In this document: positions 47,076-63,403 of the stretch, one piece after another
How the letters are laid out: every line of letters starts with the position of its first letter
How positions within the stretch are numbered: position 1 is the first letter of the stretch
Source: Pardosa pseudoannulata
Taxonomy: Eukaryota; Arthropoda; Arachnida; Araneae; Lycosidae
Direction of reading: 5' to 3'
DNA: 64,000 bases
NCBI GenBank assembly: GCA_032207245.1
Contig: CM063500.1
Span: 26,783,597-26,847,596, forward strand
The notes under the pieces: generated by a model
Databases searched by the model: none
The model's input: only the letters and a program-made list of their open reading frames with translations
What the model was told of the DNA's origin: nothing
Program-made: the position numbers and the translations under genes

Positions 47076-47972
47076 AATTGAAACTAATTTTATAAAACTG
47101 CAGTTTTATTAATTTTTATTTTATCTAGATGTCAACATTTTTTTCTTTTTTGTTATTACTATTCCATTTCCTATTAAATTTAAATTACACAATTTTCATA
47201 ATAAAAAAAATATTTTATATATTACGTTTTTTTATGTATGGAAATAAAAATGTTCATTCTCATTAAGAAATAGTTTTTTCACGAAAAATAATGAATCTGT
47301 TATTCACTAAATTTTAATGTTACATACATCTTGTTTTTTCTGTTTGATTTTGCCCAACGGCAAGTCTTAAAAAAAATTCTTTGAAAGTGAAAAAAGAAAT
47401 ATTTTATCAAATTTGTATGGCGTGGTGAGGAATTTTTTCTTATTCCTAAAAAAATATAAATTTTTGTCATAAAATGCCGTGAAAGTAAAAGAAAAATACT
47501 ATTTGAACATTTTGAAAGGATAATTGTACTCTACAGCACATATGAAGAGCTTAATATTTTATACAAAAGAAATAGACAAAGAAGAGAAAAAAAATTAGAT
47601 TTATGTATAAAAAGGGACATATCTTAGTGTTTCATTGAGCGTGAAAATAAGATAATTTCTTTTAGATTATTTATCAAAATTAGAAATTATAATAATTTTT
47701 GCTGTCTTTGATGCATTTTTTAATTTCCTCCTACACACTGTGAAGTTTTTAAAAAAAGAGTTATATAATGATTTTGCATTTTTGTTATTTAATATGTAAT
47801 GTCCTGTTTGAATGTACATTGTATGTCTTGACAAAACTGCATGACATTTTGCAAAGAAATAAAAACAATTGAATTAAGTTTGTTCTAGTTTTATTTTCTT
47901 TAGCGACTATCTGTTAGCTGATTAACTGTTTCATAATGGAATCAATTTTTCAAAGTCACTTTTAACTACATA
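47076..47972. other. AT-rich sequence, no gene seen
   Basis: An AAGAAATAAAAAC polyadenylation-like motif lies near 47860, but nothing upstream looks coding. Confidence 0.4.
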
Positions 47973-49210
47973 TGAAGGTCACTCTGAAATTTTTGAGATA
48001 CAACTAGGGTTTTAAAGTTAAACTTAAAAAGTTTAAGGCGTGTTCAAAGTAGGCTCCTAAAGCATCAATGCACTTTTGTCAAAGGATTTTTCACAGATTA
48101 AATGCCTCAAGACACTCATTTCTCGGAATAGATGAAAAAATGCATTTATAGCCGCATCAATCTCTTCTTCTGAATGAAAACAACATCCACCTAAGTTATT
48201 TTTTACATTAAACCAAAATTCATACATCAGGTGAATACGGCTGATATTCTATAACTTTAATTTGTTTTTATTCAAGAAACTCAACTGTTAATCCTTCTGT
48301 ATGTGAAGATGCATTGTCATGGTGAAGCATTAGTCCCCTAACATTCACTTCCTGTAGAATTTGTGGAAGATATTTAGCGGTATACCAGTTTGCTGTTACT
48401 GTATTCTGTCCTTCCAACTTGATGACTTTGTCCAATCCTTGAAGAAAACGGCATACGTCACTTTTTTCAGTGCGCGTTGTCTTTTCACCATTGACCGCGT
48501 GGGGTCCTCTTCAAAAACCAATACTTTGCTTACTTGACTTGTTGGAACGTCAAAAAACGGTATGTACATTCCATCACCCGTTACAATTTTAGAAATGATG
48601 CGAGGGCCACCATCATTTAGTAATTTAAGTGTTTCTTTTGTGATTCTGACAGGCTCCGTTTTTTGGAGCTCATTTTCTTTATGGGGAACCCAACGGCAAA
48701 CTACTTTTTTCATATGTAATTCTTCATTAATAATTTTGTGTATGGCTGCGAATCCAATGTTATCTTCTGTATAATTTGATAGGTACAGCAATTATCTTCC
48801 ATTAGCATTTTTCGTATGGCAGACACATTATTCGTGATTACTGCCGACTGCGGCCTTCCTATGTGTTATTCATCCAGAAGAAATTTTCGACCTCTGCTAA
48901 ATTCTTTAAATCATCTAAATACAGTAGCACGAGCTAGAGATTCATTACCAAATGTCAATTGCAACCGTTGAAAGCATTCTTCTTGATTTAATCCTGCTAT
49001 AAAATCGTAGAAAATCATAGCACGAAAATGTTCTCTCGTCAACTCCTTTTTCTCTTCTGTTTAAAATTTATTCTACTCTAAACAAGTTGAAATAAGTCAG
49101 TAAAAATCGTCTCCTGTGTTAAAATACCTTGTATTTTAAAATTAAATAGTTATTTTTATTTTGTAAATTCTTGTCTGCTCATATCTTAAACATTTCAGAG
49201 TAACCCTCTT
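47973..49210 (-). mobile_element. mariner transposon, inactive
   Basis: Imperfect terminal inverted repeats lie at 47973-48000 (GAAGGTCACTCTGAAATTTT) and 49181-49210 (inward GAGGGTTACTCTGAAATGTT). The length of about 1.24 kb is normal for mariner. A decayed transposase on the minus strand fills the interior. Confidence 0.87.
48030..49070 (-). pseudogene. mariner transposase, decayed
   Basis: The N terminus reads REHFRAMIFYDFIAGLNQEE and then NESLARATVFR, the paired HTH region. It continues with NEELHMKKVVCRWVPHKENE and KIVTGDGMY, where the first catalytic Asp survives but the following Glu is Gly. Near the end GLMLHHDNASSHTEG gives the second Asp and YQPYSPDV the third, so the DDD triad is still readable. 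Stops and frameshifts interrupt it in several places (for example after ATVFR and after YSPDV). The longest open stretch, 48396-48791, is the middle third. Confidence 0.88.
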
Positions 49211-49245
49211 ATAAGTTCACAATATTTTATAATACATTTATTTAA

Positions 49246-49777
49246 CCCTTGCAGGTTGAATAGAATTGAGAAAAACATGCCAAAAATTAATTTTTTTTCG
49301 TTTTAATTTTGCTAGTTATTATTATTAAAATGTTAGAAATGTTTTTTAAAAATACAAAATTTTAAACGCAATAACTACTATATTCAATATGTTCACATAC
49401 ATGGGAAATGTTTACGGATTACTGTAATTATTGCTTGAATTACAGTAAAACAAATCAAATGACATTTTCAAGAAAAATATAATAAAGCAATACAAGAATA
49501 TTATTATGTATATCAACTGTCATGAATTCCACATCCTTCAGATTCAATTGAATTTCACAAATCCTTTACAGTATCCGAGAAATAGCGACAAATGGTATGA
49601 AACTGCCGAACTTTTCTTGAGAAATTATTGCCATTTATTGAAAAATGACTTGAAAAACTGTGTTCTGCCTTCACGGAACTGAAACATCGATTTTTCTCTT
49701 GCCCGAACTCAGGTCGGGCATTTCAAATATGGCTCATTTTCGTGCCTGAACTGAGTTCGGGCGTCATATTCAAGGGG
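49246..49777 (+). mobile_element. TTAA-type MITE (piggyBac-like), copy 3, complete
   Basis: TTAA at 49242-49245 and 49778-49781. The element starts CCCTTGCAGGTTGAATAGAA and ends ATATTCAAGGGG, so the ends carry CCCTTG/CAAGGG as a short terminal inverted repeat. Near the right end CCCGAACTCAGGTCGGGC and GCCTGAACTGAGTTCGGGC form subterminal hairpins. There is no coding capacity. Confidence 0.82.
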
Positions 49778-49859
49778 TTAAAGACCATAATTTTGAGAAG
49801 ACAAGTTTATATGGCATGATGTCAAGTACTATCATCTTTAAATTGTGAATCTAGGTCTT

Positions 49860-50320
49860 CTAAGCTGTGGTGTTGCAAGCATTTGGCATTTGCGATCCAA
49901 ACCAATGGAAACTAAATCTTCTTGCCCGTAATTTCAATACTGGGTGAATGTCTCGTTTAAGAAACGTGAACTAATGTGTCTTTCGTTTCTTAAATAAAAG
50001 ACACATTAGAAAATAGAAGGCTGATGATTACCTCCTTCTGTAAAGGGATTTTTGAAAAGTTATCAATAGGAAAGCTAATGGACAGCCAGCCCGATCACCA
50101 GACCTTAACCCATGCAAATTTTGGCTTTTTTAGGGGCGGGGCGAATTAAAATAATTTTTCAGACTTGATAAACCCAGAATTATGCCTAATCTGAAAGACA
50201 GCTTTTCACGACATGCTTTCAGAATTTCCCCGGACACACTTTGGTCAAATGTGGAACATTCACTCTGACGGTTTCAAACGGTACCTGAAAATAACAGTTG
50301 TTGTGTTGAACCATTGTTGT
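49860..50320 (+). pseudogene. mariner/Tc-type transposase C-terminal fragment
   Basis: On the + strand ARSPDLNPCNFWLF-like residues around 50085-50130 are followed (with a frameshift) by NLKDSFSRHAFRISPDTLWS and NVEHS, the usual end of transposases of this superfamily. Earlier sequence is too decayed to read. It carries no catalytic centre apart from the SPDLNP segment. Confidence 0.6.
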
Positions 50321-50819
50321 AATATTTTTTAAATTAGAATAATTTTTGACTAAATGAGTAATTTATCATAAATCAAACCTCAATAGAAAAATTTGGAGTT
50401 AATTCTTTTAATTGCCATAACAAATTATCATCCCTTTATTATGTTGTACACAACATTTAATAAATTTCTGATCGATAGTTTTGACTGTAGGCAACTTTAA
50501 GTTAGAAAAGTTTAATTAAATACATCCTGCATACAAAATATTATTTTAAAATTTCTAATGTATTAACTTTTCTTCAATTTCCATGATAATAATTAAAAAC
50601 AAATTATTTAATGAATTGTATAAAAGTTTATTTGGTCTCATGTTTCCCTAATTTTTTCACATTTCAGTAAATTATTTTTAAAAAATTATGATCGCAATTT
50701 TATGGAACAAATATATGTTTGACACTAATCAAGTTTTATTTATATAGTACAAAACCCCTAATGTATAGTGCTATAAACATTTTTAATCTTATAATTTTAA
50801 ATTGCTATAATTAATCATC
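50321..50819. other. AT-rich sequence, no gene seen
   Basis: No frame or repeat match noted. Confidence 0.45.
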
Positions 50820-50885
50820 AATTTTGCCAAATATTTCATCTGGAAGAGAGTTGAATTAGTAAGAGGCTGCTTTATTGAACCAGGC

Positions 50886-51018
50886 TTTGATTTTGATTTG
50901 GTTGGGAGCACTACGGTCCACTTTTTTGAAACACCAGGGCTTACGAAACCAGGACCTACTGTTTAAAACCAATTTCGAAAGGCTACAAATATCGATGCCC
51001 CAGTAAGATTCGAACCCA
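50886..51018 (-). mobile_element. tRNA-derived SINE, headless, minus arm of palindrome
   Basis: On the minus strand CGTGGGTTCGAATCTTACTG (B box) is followed by body GTAGGTCCTGGTTTCGTAAG and tail GTAGTGCTCCCAACCAAATC. The A-box part is missing at the centre of the palindrome. Confidence 0.8.
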
Positions 51019-51033
51019 CGGACATCGTTCTGT

Positions 51034-51215
51034 AAGAACTATGGTCGAGTGGTTCGAGGGCTGATAACCGGTACCGGAGTTCGTGGGTTCGAATCTCACT
51101 GTAGAATGGATGTTCGCAGCCGTTCGGAATGGGCTGTAAGCAGTTGGTTCCGGTTTTGTTAGCCCTCGTGTTGCAAAATGGTAGACCGTAGTGCTCCAAA
51201 CCAAATCAACCAAAT
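51034..51215 (+). mobile_element. tRNA-derived SINE, plus arm of palindrome
   Basis: tRNA-like head, perfect-length body and CCAAACCAAATCAACC tail. Minus-strand frames of 76 and 78 codons here are SINE translations, not genes. Confidence 0.83.
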
Positions 51216-51514
51216 CAGAATCAATTCTCGTTCAATATAGCAGCCTCTTTCTAAGTCAGTTCTCCTTTAGATGAAATATTGGCTAAAATGGGTAATGCAT
51301 GAACCAGTCTTTGAATCACACTTACTAAATTAATATTTGTAACAGTTCAAAATCAGTGTTTTTGCTATCTTTACAGTTTGAATTAGTTCTTTAGTACAAC
51401 AGCTGAGGAATTTATAAAGCAACAAATTAAAATTTTATTCACTCTTTATTTATATATTTTTTATGTATTTGAATCATAGAGACTAAATGGAAAAAGTTCA
51501 AAAGTAATTTATTT

Positions 51515-52470
51515 AGACGTAAATAACTAATTATCGAAAAGTTATGTTTAATATTTCTTCATAATACTTTTAAAATACTTTTCATTTACATTTTAAATAT
51601 TACACACATCCCCAGTTAATCATAAGAATACTTATAAAATTAAACACTAGTTTCTGAGTAATTAAAAATAATTTATTTAGACATAAATAACTAATTATTG
51701 AAAAGTTACGTTTAATACTTCTTCATAATATCAAATACTTTTCATTTACTCTTTAAACATTACGCATATTCCCAGTTAATAAGGATACTTATAAAATTAA
51801 ACACTAGTTTCTGAGTAATTAAAAATAATGTATTTAGACATAAATAACTAATTATTGAAAAGTTACGTTTAATGCTTCTTCATAATATCAAACACTTTTC
51901 ATTTACTCTTTAAACATTACGCATATTCCCAGTTAATAAGGATACTTATAAAATTAAACACTAGTTTCTGAGTAAATAAAAATAATTTATTTAGACATAA
52001 ATAACTAATTATCGAAAACTTACGTTTAATACTTTTTCATAGTATCAAATACTTTTCATTTACTCTTTAAACATTATACATATCTCCAGTTAATCATAAG
52101 AATACTTATAAAATTAAACACTAGTATCTTAGTAAATAAAAATAATTTGTTTAGACATAAATAACTAATTATCGAAAAGTTACGTTTAATACTTCTTCAT
52201 AATATCAAATGCTTTTCATTTACAGTTTAAACATTACACGTATCTCCAATCTCCAGTTAATCATAAGAATACTTATAAAATTGAACACTAGTTTCTTTAA
52301 ATAAAAATAATTTATTTAGACATAAATAACTAATTATCGAAAAGTTACGTTTAATACTTCTTCATAATATCAAATACTTTTAATTTACAGTTTAAATATT
52401 ACACATATCTCCACTTAATCATAAGCATACTTATAAAATTAAACACTAGTTTCTCAGTAAATATTATAAG
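51515..52470 (+). repeat. 160-bp tandem array, six copies
   Basis: AAATAACTAATTATCGAAAAG recurs at about 51521, 51684, 51842, 52000, 52160 and 52323. Units contain AAAATTAAACACTAGTTTCT and TTACGTTTAATACTTCTTCA. Variation is modest. Confidence 0.93.
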
Positions 52471-53655
52471 AGTACCTAATTCATTAAAATCATCAAATAA
52501 AATCAAGCATACGAATTTCCTCCTTGATTTAATTTAAATCACGTAATTTATACCAAACACTGTACTAAGTAAATATAAGAAAGTTAAGCATAATATGTCT
52601 TATGTCATGAATTGCATGATTAATAAATGTACTTTCTTTACTACACGGCAAACACGAAGCAGTGAATTTGGAAATTTGCCCAAGTTCTTCATTTGAGAGC
52701 ACTAAATGTTTGAAATGGGACAGAGGAATTTGGATCGTAGTAAATTAATGAAAGGATTAGTTCTCTAACTTTCAGTTAAGTTGCATCAATAAAAACAGTA
52801 ACGCGTGAATTTTGTGTGAAGGGAGATGAAATATTAATTATCGTAAAATAATAAAGTTTCTTTTAGTCATACAGACTTTCATTTATATTCCTTTATTGAA
52901 AAAAGAACGTTTATGACGGAAAAATCTAGGTGATGAAAGAAATGTAACAATATAACAGGAATACTGTTCATGGTATTTCTCAAAATATTTAAAACAAACA
53001 TGTTATAGAAATTTATTAACATATAGAAGCTTTACTAATAACCTAACATATTTCAAAGACGCTTCTAATGTTATTAATAGATTATCCATATTATAAACAT
53101 AAATGTGATTATTTACATTCTTCATTTATTTACGAAACCATCATGGAAATAAAGGTTAGTTGAAGTTTAGATGAAATACGTCATTAAGCATAAAATATCC
53201 ACAAAATAATTCATATGAATATATTTAAAACAGCTTTCTGTTCGTATTTACTTCATGTATGTAGTGATCACTACAAACATGAAGACGTTGTAAAATGACG
53301 TTATAAATTCTTAATTTAGAATTAGGAATGTTCGTTTACATATGAAGTATAATTAAATTATTCACATAAAAATCTTTTATTGAAATCAAGACAATATTTG
53401 AAATACAAGGAAATACAACAATAACCTTTTAATTAAAAGGAAATTGTTATACTATTTCAAAGATTTCAAAATTTTTACCCGGGCATTTGAATAGAATATT
53501 ATAACAAATAAAATCTAAAGTTAAAACATATTTTTGAAAAATTTTGAAAAATTGTATTATGCATGAAAATTAATTTTAGTTTGAAAAATTTCATAATTTA
53601 TGAAACATTTGTTAATTTTAAAAGATTTTTTGAGTTTAACCAAATTTTTATACAT
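52471..53655. other. AT-rich sequence, no gene seen
   Basis: No frame or repeat assignment. Confidence 0.45.
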
Positions 53656-54830
53656 TCCATCAAAATGTTCACTAAACACTTTAATATAAACTAAAATAAA
53701 TCTGGGCATTAGAATTTAGAATTTATTTAAACTATTAATACCCAAATTAACAATAGAAATGTCAGAATTTCATATGAGAAGTCAATGTACTGACATAAAA
53801 ATATTTCTTAAATATTGAAAAAAAAATGAAATATGAAGAAACAATTTAAATCTTTATACTTTCCTTCAAAATCTCACTAAACACTTTAATATAAACTAAA
53901 ATAAATCTGGGCATTAGAATTTAGAATTTTTTTAAATTATTAAAACCCAAATTAACAATAGAAATGTCAGAATTTCATATGAGAAGTCAATGTACTGACA
54001 AAAAAATATTTCCTAAATATTGAAAAAAATGAAATATGAAGAAACAATTTAAATCTTTATATGTTCCTTCAAAATTTCACTAAACACTTTAATATAAACT
54101 AAAATAAATCTGGGCATCAGAATTTAGAATTTATTTAAACTATTAATACCCAAATTAACAATAGAAATGTCAGAATTTCATATGAGAAGTCAATGTACTG
54201 ACATAAAAATATTTCTTAAATATTGAAAAAAATGAAATATGAAGAAACAATTTAAATCTTTAAACATTCCTTCAAAATTTCACTAAACACTTTAATATAA
54301 ACTAAAATAAATCTGGGCATTAGAATTTAGAATTTATTTAAATTATTAATACTCAAATTAACAATAGAAATGTCAGAATTTCATACGAGAAGTCAATGTA
54401 TTGACATAAAATATTTCATAAGTAGAGAAAAATATGAAATAAGAAGAAACAATTTAACTCTTTATACGTTCCTTCAAAATGTTCACTATACGATTTTAAT
54501 ATAAATAAAAGTAAATCTGGGTATCAGAATTTAGAATTTATTTAAATTATTAATACCCAAATTAACAATAGAAATGTCAGAATTTCATACGAGAAGTCAA
54601 TGTATTGACATAAAATATTTCCTAAATATTGAAAAACATGAAATAAGAAGAAACAATTTAACTCTTTATACGTTCTTTCAAAATGTTCACTATACGCTTT
54701 TAATATAAATTAAAATAAATCTGGGTATCAGACTTTAGAATTTATTTAAATTATTAATAGCCAAATTAACAATAGAAATGTCAGAATTTCATATAAGAAA
54801 TCAATGTATTGACCTAAAAATAATTCCTAA
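53656..54830 (+). repeat. 203-bp tandem array, six copies
   Basis: AAATCTGGGCAT (or GTAT) recurs at about 53700, 53906, 54108, 54311, 54508 and 54718. Each unit contains ATTAACAATAGAAATGTCAG and GAGAAGTCAATGTAYTGACA. The first three units are the most alike. It ends in poly(A) and (TA)n at 54827-54882. Confidence 0.93.
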
Positions 54831-54882
54831 AAAAAAAAAAAAAAAAAAATAATATATATGTTATATATATATATATATATAT

Positions 54883-55470
54883 AAATGAAGAAACAATTTA
54901 ACTTTTTATACATTCCATTCTTATGTATTGACATAAAAATATTTCCTACATATTGAAAAATGAAGAAACAATTTAACTATTTAAAGACTATATGACCAGA
55001 TAATTTTTCTATCCAAGTCCTAAAGTTTTCATCAGGTGAAAATGGAAAATGGACTGTTCCATTCTCCCCACCCCCTTCATTCCCGGAAACTGGATTTTGG
55101 GGCTACGAATAAAGTACAGATGTCATCTTTAATTAATTGTGTTTCTTTACTTTCACATGTGGAAACAGGAGTTCAAAAGCTACAAGATAAGAACTAAACA
55201 AACTGTATTTCTAGAATATACTCACATTTTTAATATATTTCACGAAGTATGAAGTTGAAAATAACTTTGAAGGGCAGGTGTATGTAGGAAATAAAGCTTT
55301 AAAATCATCTGTAAAAAACACATAACAAACAAAGAAAAGAAAAATCTTAATATTCAAGGAAGCAACTAGTTAGTTGCATTTAGAAAAATTGAGCTCCTGT
55401 TGTATATGAGATTGTGTATACACAAGAGTATTAAATTAGATAAAATACCAATTACTATCCTCCTCACCCT

Positions 55471-55501
<31 letters not shown>

Positions 55502-55689
55502 AACAAAAAAAAAAAAAAAAAAAAAAAACCGACCCCCGACTTTCAAATACAATCTGCTATCATAAGTCAATTCTACATCTAGTAGTCAATATACACGTAT
55601 AACTTAAAAATACAATAGCTAAGTGCCTCGGAATCTGTCGCCATAAAAAAATGAAAATAAGGAATGATGTTGCCAACGACCGTGAGGAG
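54883..55689. other. AT-rich sequence with a long interrupted poly(A) tract
   Basis: A28-C-A24-like tract at about 55476-55528. It could be the tail of a retroposed sequence, but upstream I found no source transcript. Confidence 0.5.
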
Positions 55690-55800
55690 TCGTGCCATCA
55701 CACTCCAAGGCCTTAGGCAGGGGGAGGGATTTGAGGGACTGCCCCCCCCGAAATTTTGAAAGACTATTTTGTAGTTAGACAAAGTCCCACGACTGTGTGT
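55690..55800. repeat. Interspersed repeat fragment, family C, second copy
   Basis: Diverged match to 25505-25612, with GGGGAGGGATTTGAGGGACT, the C-run, GAAATTTTGAAAGACT and GTGTGTGTATGTG. Confidence 0.6.
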
Positions 55801-56371
55801 GTATGTGCTATTTGCCTAGTTTTTCATGAACATGGACGGTTATTTTCTTAGAAAAAAACCACTGAGACCATAAAAGTCTTGCTGGGCCGCTGGCCGGAAA
55901 TACAGCACTGTATTCCGGAAATACAGTGCTTTCCCTTTCATTAATTGAAGTATCATTCACAGACAATAAAGGTGTCTTTCTCCCTTGGTGCCCCTCCAAA
56001 AATAATTTCTGGCTATGGCTCTGCCACACTCCATTTAAACTAGTTTTATGTTGCAACAACACTCATGGAAGTCACAACATCGTACGACCAGTAAGAAGTC
56101 AAAAATGGAAGACTAAAAAACACGAAGCAAAACCACAAAAACTACACCAAGCACAACACAACATGACAGATAACCCTAACAACTTTATTTAAGTATTAAG
56201 ATATTCGATTATTTAAAGAATCGATACACACAATCATTACTATTAAGTTTAAATTGAGTGTGAGGTCACAACTCCTCAAGGTCATTGGCAACATCATTCC
56301 CTATTTTCATTCTTTATCTCTTTTTAAAAGTCTGGTATGGTATTCCGAAGGACTATGTATTATTAATTTCT

Positions 56372-56372
56372 T

Positions 56373-56457
<85 letters not shown>
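56372..56457. repeat. (TA)n microsatellite
   Basis: About 80 bp of alternating TA. It accounts for the long Tyr/Ile frames on both strands here. Confidence 0.97.
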
Positions 56458-56459
<2 letters not shown>

Positions 56460-56481
56460 CAATAAACTATATACAAGACAT

Positions 56482-57638
56482 AGTACAGATGCATTATAGC
56501 CGCCGGGTTTTTTTCTCGCCAAACTTGGCGATTTTGTTTGGCAAATTTGGCGATTTTTGGGGCGATAATTAGGTTGCTGTATATGCCCTAACTTTTCTAG
56601 GGGAATATGGAAGGTATTGGTGCACGGGATTTTTGACGTCATTACCCTGCTATCTACGGAAATTTTCAGTTCTAAATATTCTTTTCGTTCCAGACTTGGA
56701 TTAGTAGGTTGTGTCGTAGGTAGGTAAGTTATTTTTGGTATTTAGTTATGGCGGATGTTCTTATTTCGGTTTTAACTATTTGTCGCATTGTGAAGAAATA
56801 TCAGGAAAGTCTTAGACCTGAGGTTGGATTTGCATTTCATTCAAAACGGCACGTGTGTGGGGATGATGGAATTCCGAATTTGAGTTTTTTTTATGTATTT
56901 GGTTAGTGGGATTTAGTTAATTTAGTTATGACAAGTGAAGTTATTTCGGTTTTGAAATTGTTAAAAATTATGACAAGTGAAGTTATTTCGGTTTTGAAAT
57001 TGTTAAAAAATATCAAAATATTCTAAATCAAACAAGAAGTTTTGGTTTGGAACATTTTGTTTTTGTTGTTATCATTTTCTGGGATTTAGTTAATTTAGTT
57101 ATGACAAGTGAAGTTGTTTCGGTTTTGAAATTGTTAAAAAATATCAAAATATTCTAAATCATACAAGATGTTTTGGTTTGGAACATTTTGTTTTTGTTTT
57201 CGTTCTTATCATTTTCTTGAAATAGTTAAAATGTATCAGGATATTCTAAGTTAATTGGTTTGGAACATTTTTTTTGTTCTTTGCACAAGGGGGGGAACCC
57301 CCTCACATGTTAGATTTTTAATAATATTAGTGCTTATTAAAATGTTATATATTGTGTTTACTCTGTTGACACATATATTAAATATTACTAATCTGTTATT
57401 TATTTTTTAAAAAAAGTAAAAAATGATGATTAATATGCTAATTTTATTATAATAATATTTTAAATTGTTAATCTGTTGTTTCCTTTTAAAGTTTAGTTTT
57501 GTTAATGTTGTGTTTCAAATATGCCAAGTGACCGCCGCCATGTTTTTCTACTTAGCGACTTTTCAAATCATACGTTTTTCTGTTGGTCGACAAAAAAAAC
57601 ATGGCGGACGGGACCGGCGACTATAATGCATCTGTTCC
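56482..57638. mobile_element. Non-autonomous TIR transposon with 8-bp target duplication
   Basis: CAAGACAT occurs at 56474-56481 and 57639-57646. The element starts AGTACAGATGCATTATAGCC and, read inward from the other end, GGAACAGATGCATTATAGTC, both followed by GCCGG. Subterminal CCGCCATG...CATGGCGG repeats lie within 100 bp of the right end. The 1157-bp body contains no transposase. An 8-bp duplication fits hAT or P-type transposases, and the class is not decided. Confidence 0.85.
56930..57235 (+). repeat. Internal tandem repeats of the TIR element
   Basis: GACAAGTGAAGTTATTTCGG and TTTTGAAATTGTTAAAAA occur three times, and the longer unit with TTTTGGTTTGGAACATTTTG occurs twice, with a weaker third. 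Confidence 0.9.
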
Positions 57639-57646
57639 CAAGACAT

Positions 57647-62104
<4,458 letters not shown>

Positions 62105-63401
62105 TGTGAAGACCCCCTTTGTTCAGAACACTAACGATCGATATCAGCTGAGCTGGGCCACACTTGCTTGACCTGACTACAATAGCTCGGCGACTCAGTG
62201 TCCGGGATGATGACAGTTAGGTTGAATAGACGTCACGCCATGATCGGTCGTGGTAATGATTCCGGAACATTGCTTCGAGCATTCCGTAATAGGACAGCTA
62301 GAGAATGAGAATTCGACTAATTAACAAGCTGTAACCTTAGCTGGAGTTCTCAGGTAACTAGAATCGTAACTGACAAGAAAACTGTTGGTCGGACCGTAAC
62401 TGACCCCCAGGTATAAAAAGAGTAGAATTTTGTGACTCTTCTTTTCGACGTATTTTTACCTAGGTGCGTTGACCTCGTGAAGGCTTCCGCGACTTTAGAC
62501 CGGAGCCATCTTTTTAGCAATTACGTTCGGGAGACACGTAAGGTCCGATCATATAAGGAACGGCAGGGTCTCGGACACAGAACCGGGGATAGATTGGGTT
62601 CTCGTTGTACCCTGGAAAAGCCTCCCCATCGAAAGGAATGATGAAAATGAGAATAGTTAATGAGAATAATTAACCTTTAGGTTTCGGCTGGTACAGCAGT
62701 TGTACCATAAATATTTAGAAACCCAAAAGTCGGCTAGGGTATAACAGTTGTACCATAGATATTTCTAACCTTTTGCAGGGATATAAACTTGTCATTTCAA
62801 TCCCTCCCTATTGTTGAAGATGCTGAGGCATCAGTACCGGGAAAGGAAAATGTAAGTTTGGCGACATGGAACAACTGGCGCTCTTTTGTCCATGAGCTAC
62901 CAGCAGTATATTTTGAACTACATTCTATCTTGCGAACCAAATCCATTTGGAAGCGAGTCAAAGTTTTTTTCTTCTATTTATTTATTTTTTGTTTTAATCT
63001 GATCATGGCTCCAAAATTTAAGAACTGTCTTTTCAGGACATGTCAAATAACAACTTTTGGACTGTTTAGAGCAACCCCATTGTAACGTCCTCACTAAGGG
63101 AGTGACAACGGACAAAACAACTAAAAGTGAAAAAGGCAGGAGGAATTTTCGAATGGTGATTCGTGAGTTCGTAAACGCAAGCCAAGTAGTGAGTTTAAAG
63201 GAATAATTCTCTTTTACGACTGTGATCATTGTGGATATGTTATCCAAGCAACAATCCTTTACGTTTCGAATTGTTTTGGGATATTAGAATCCCTTTGTAT
63301 ACAGCAATTATTTACTGCAGTAAATAAAAGTGATTTCTAATTCTGTTAAGTCTGTGATCATTCACTCTCCTTTTTCACTCAAGAACATTGAAGGCGTCAC
63401 A
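62105..63401 (+). mobile_element. LTR copy 2 of the 4405 family, split by an insertion
   Basis: Begins TGTGAAGACCCCCTTTGTTC and ends GGCGTCACA. It carries a good TATA box (GGTATAAAAAGAG near 62412) and a polyadenylation-like AATAAAAGTG near 63324. It aligns by eye with 4405-5146 except for about 580 extra bp at 62630-63210. The flanks lack a clear short target duplication. Confidence 0.75.
62630..63210. mobile_element. Insertion inside LTR copy 2
   Basis: Absent from LTR copy 1. Its right part (63015-63210) is related to repeat family B (TTTAAGAACTGTCTTTTCAG; GGTGATTCGTGAGTTCGTAA). The left part has a 98-codon frame from 62789, flanked by a TTTTGCAG acceptor-like and AATGTAAGT donor-like sequence, which I cannot assign to a family. 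Confidence 0.55.
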
Positions 63402-63403
63402 GT

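Larger units (their letters stand above)
50820..51290. repeat. Long palindrome containing two opposed SINE copies
   Basis: The outer arms match in inverted orientation: GCCAAATATTTCATCT and AGAGGCTGCTTTATTGAAC at the left, ATAGCAGCCTCTTTC and AGATGAAATATTGGC at the right. Inside, the left SINE (50886-51018, minus) lacks its head. The right SINE (51034-51215, plus) has GGTCGAGTGGTTCGAGGGCT and GGGTTCGAATCTCAC. Arms are about 200 bp around a 60-70 bp centre. Confidence 0.85.

Noticed and set aside
50963..51213. Minus-strand frames of 76 and 78 codons
   Set aside because: They are translations of the SINE pair, including its B box and tail.
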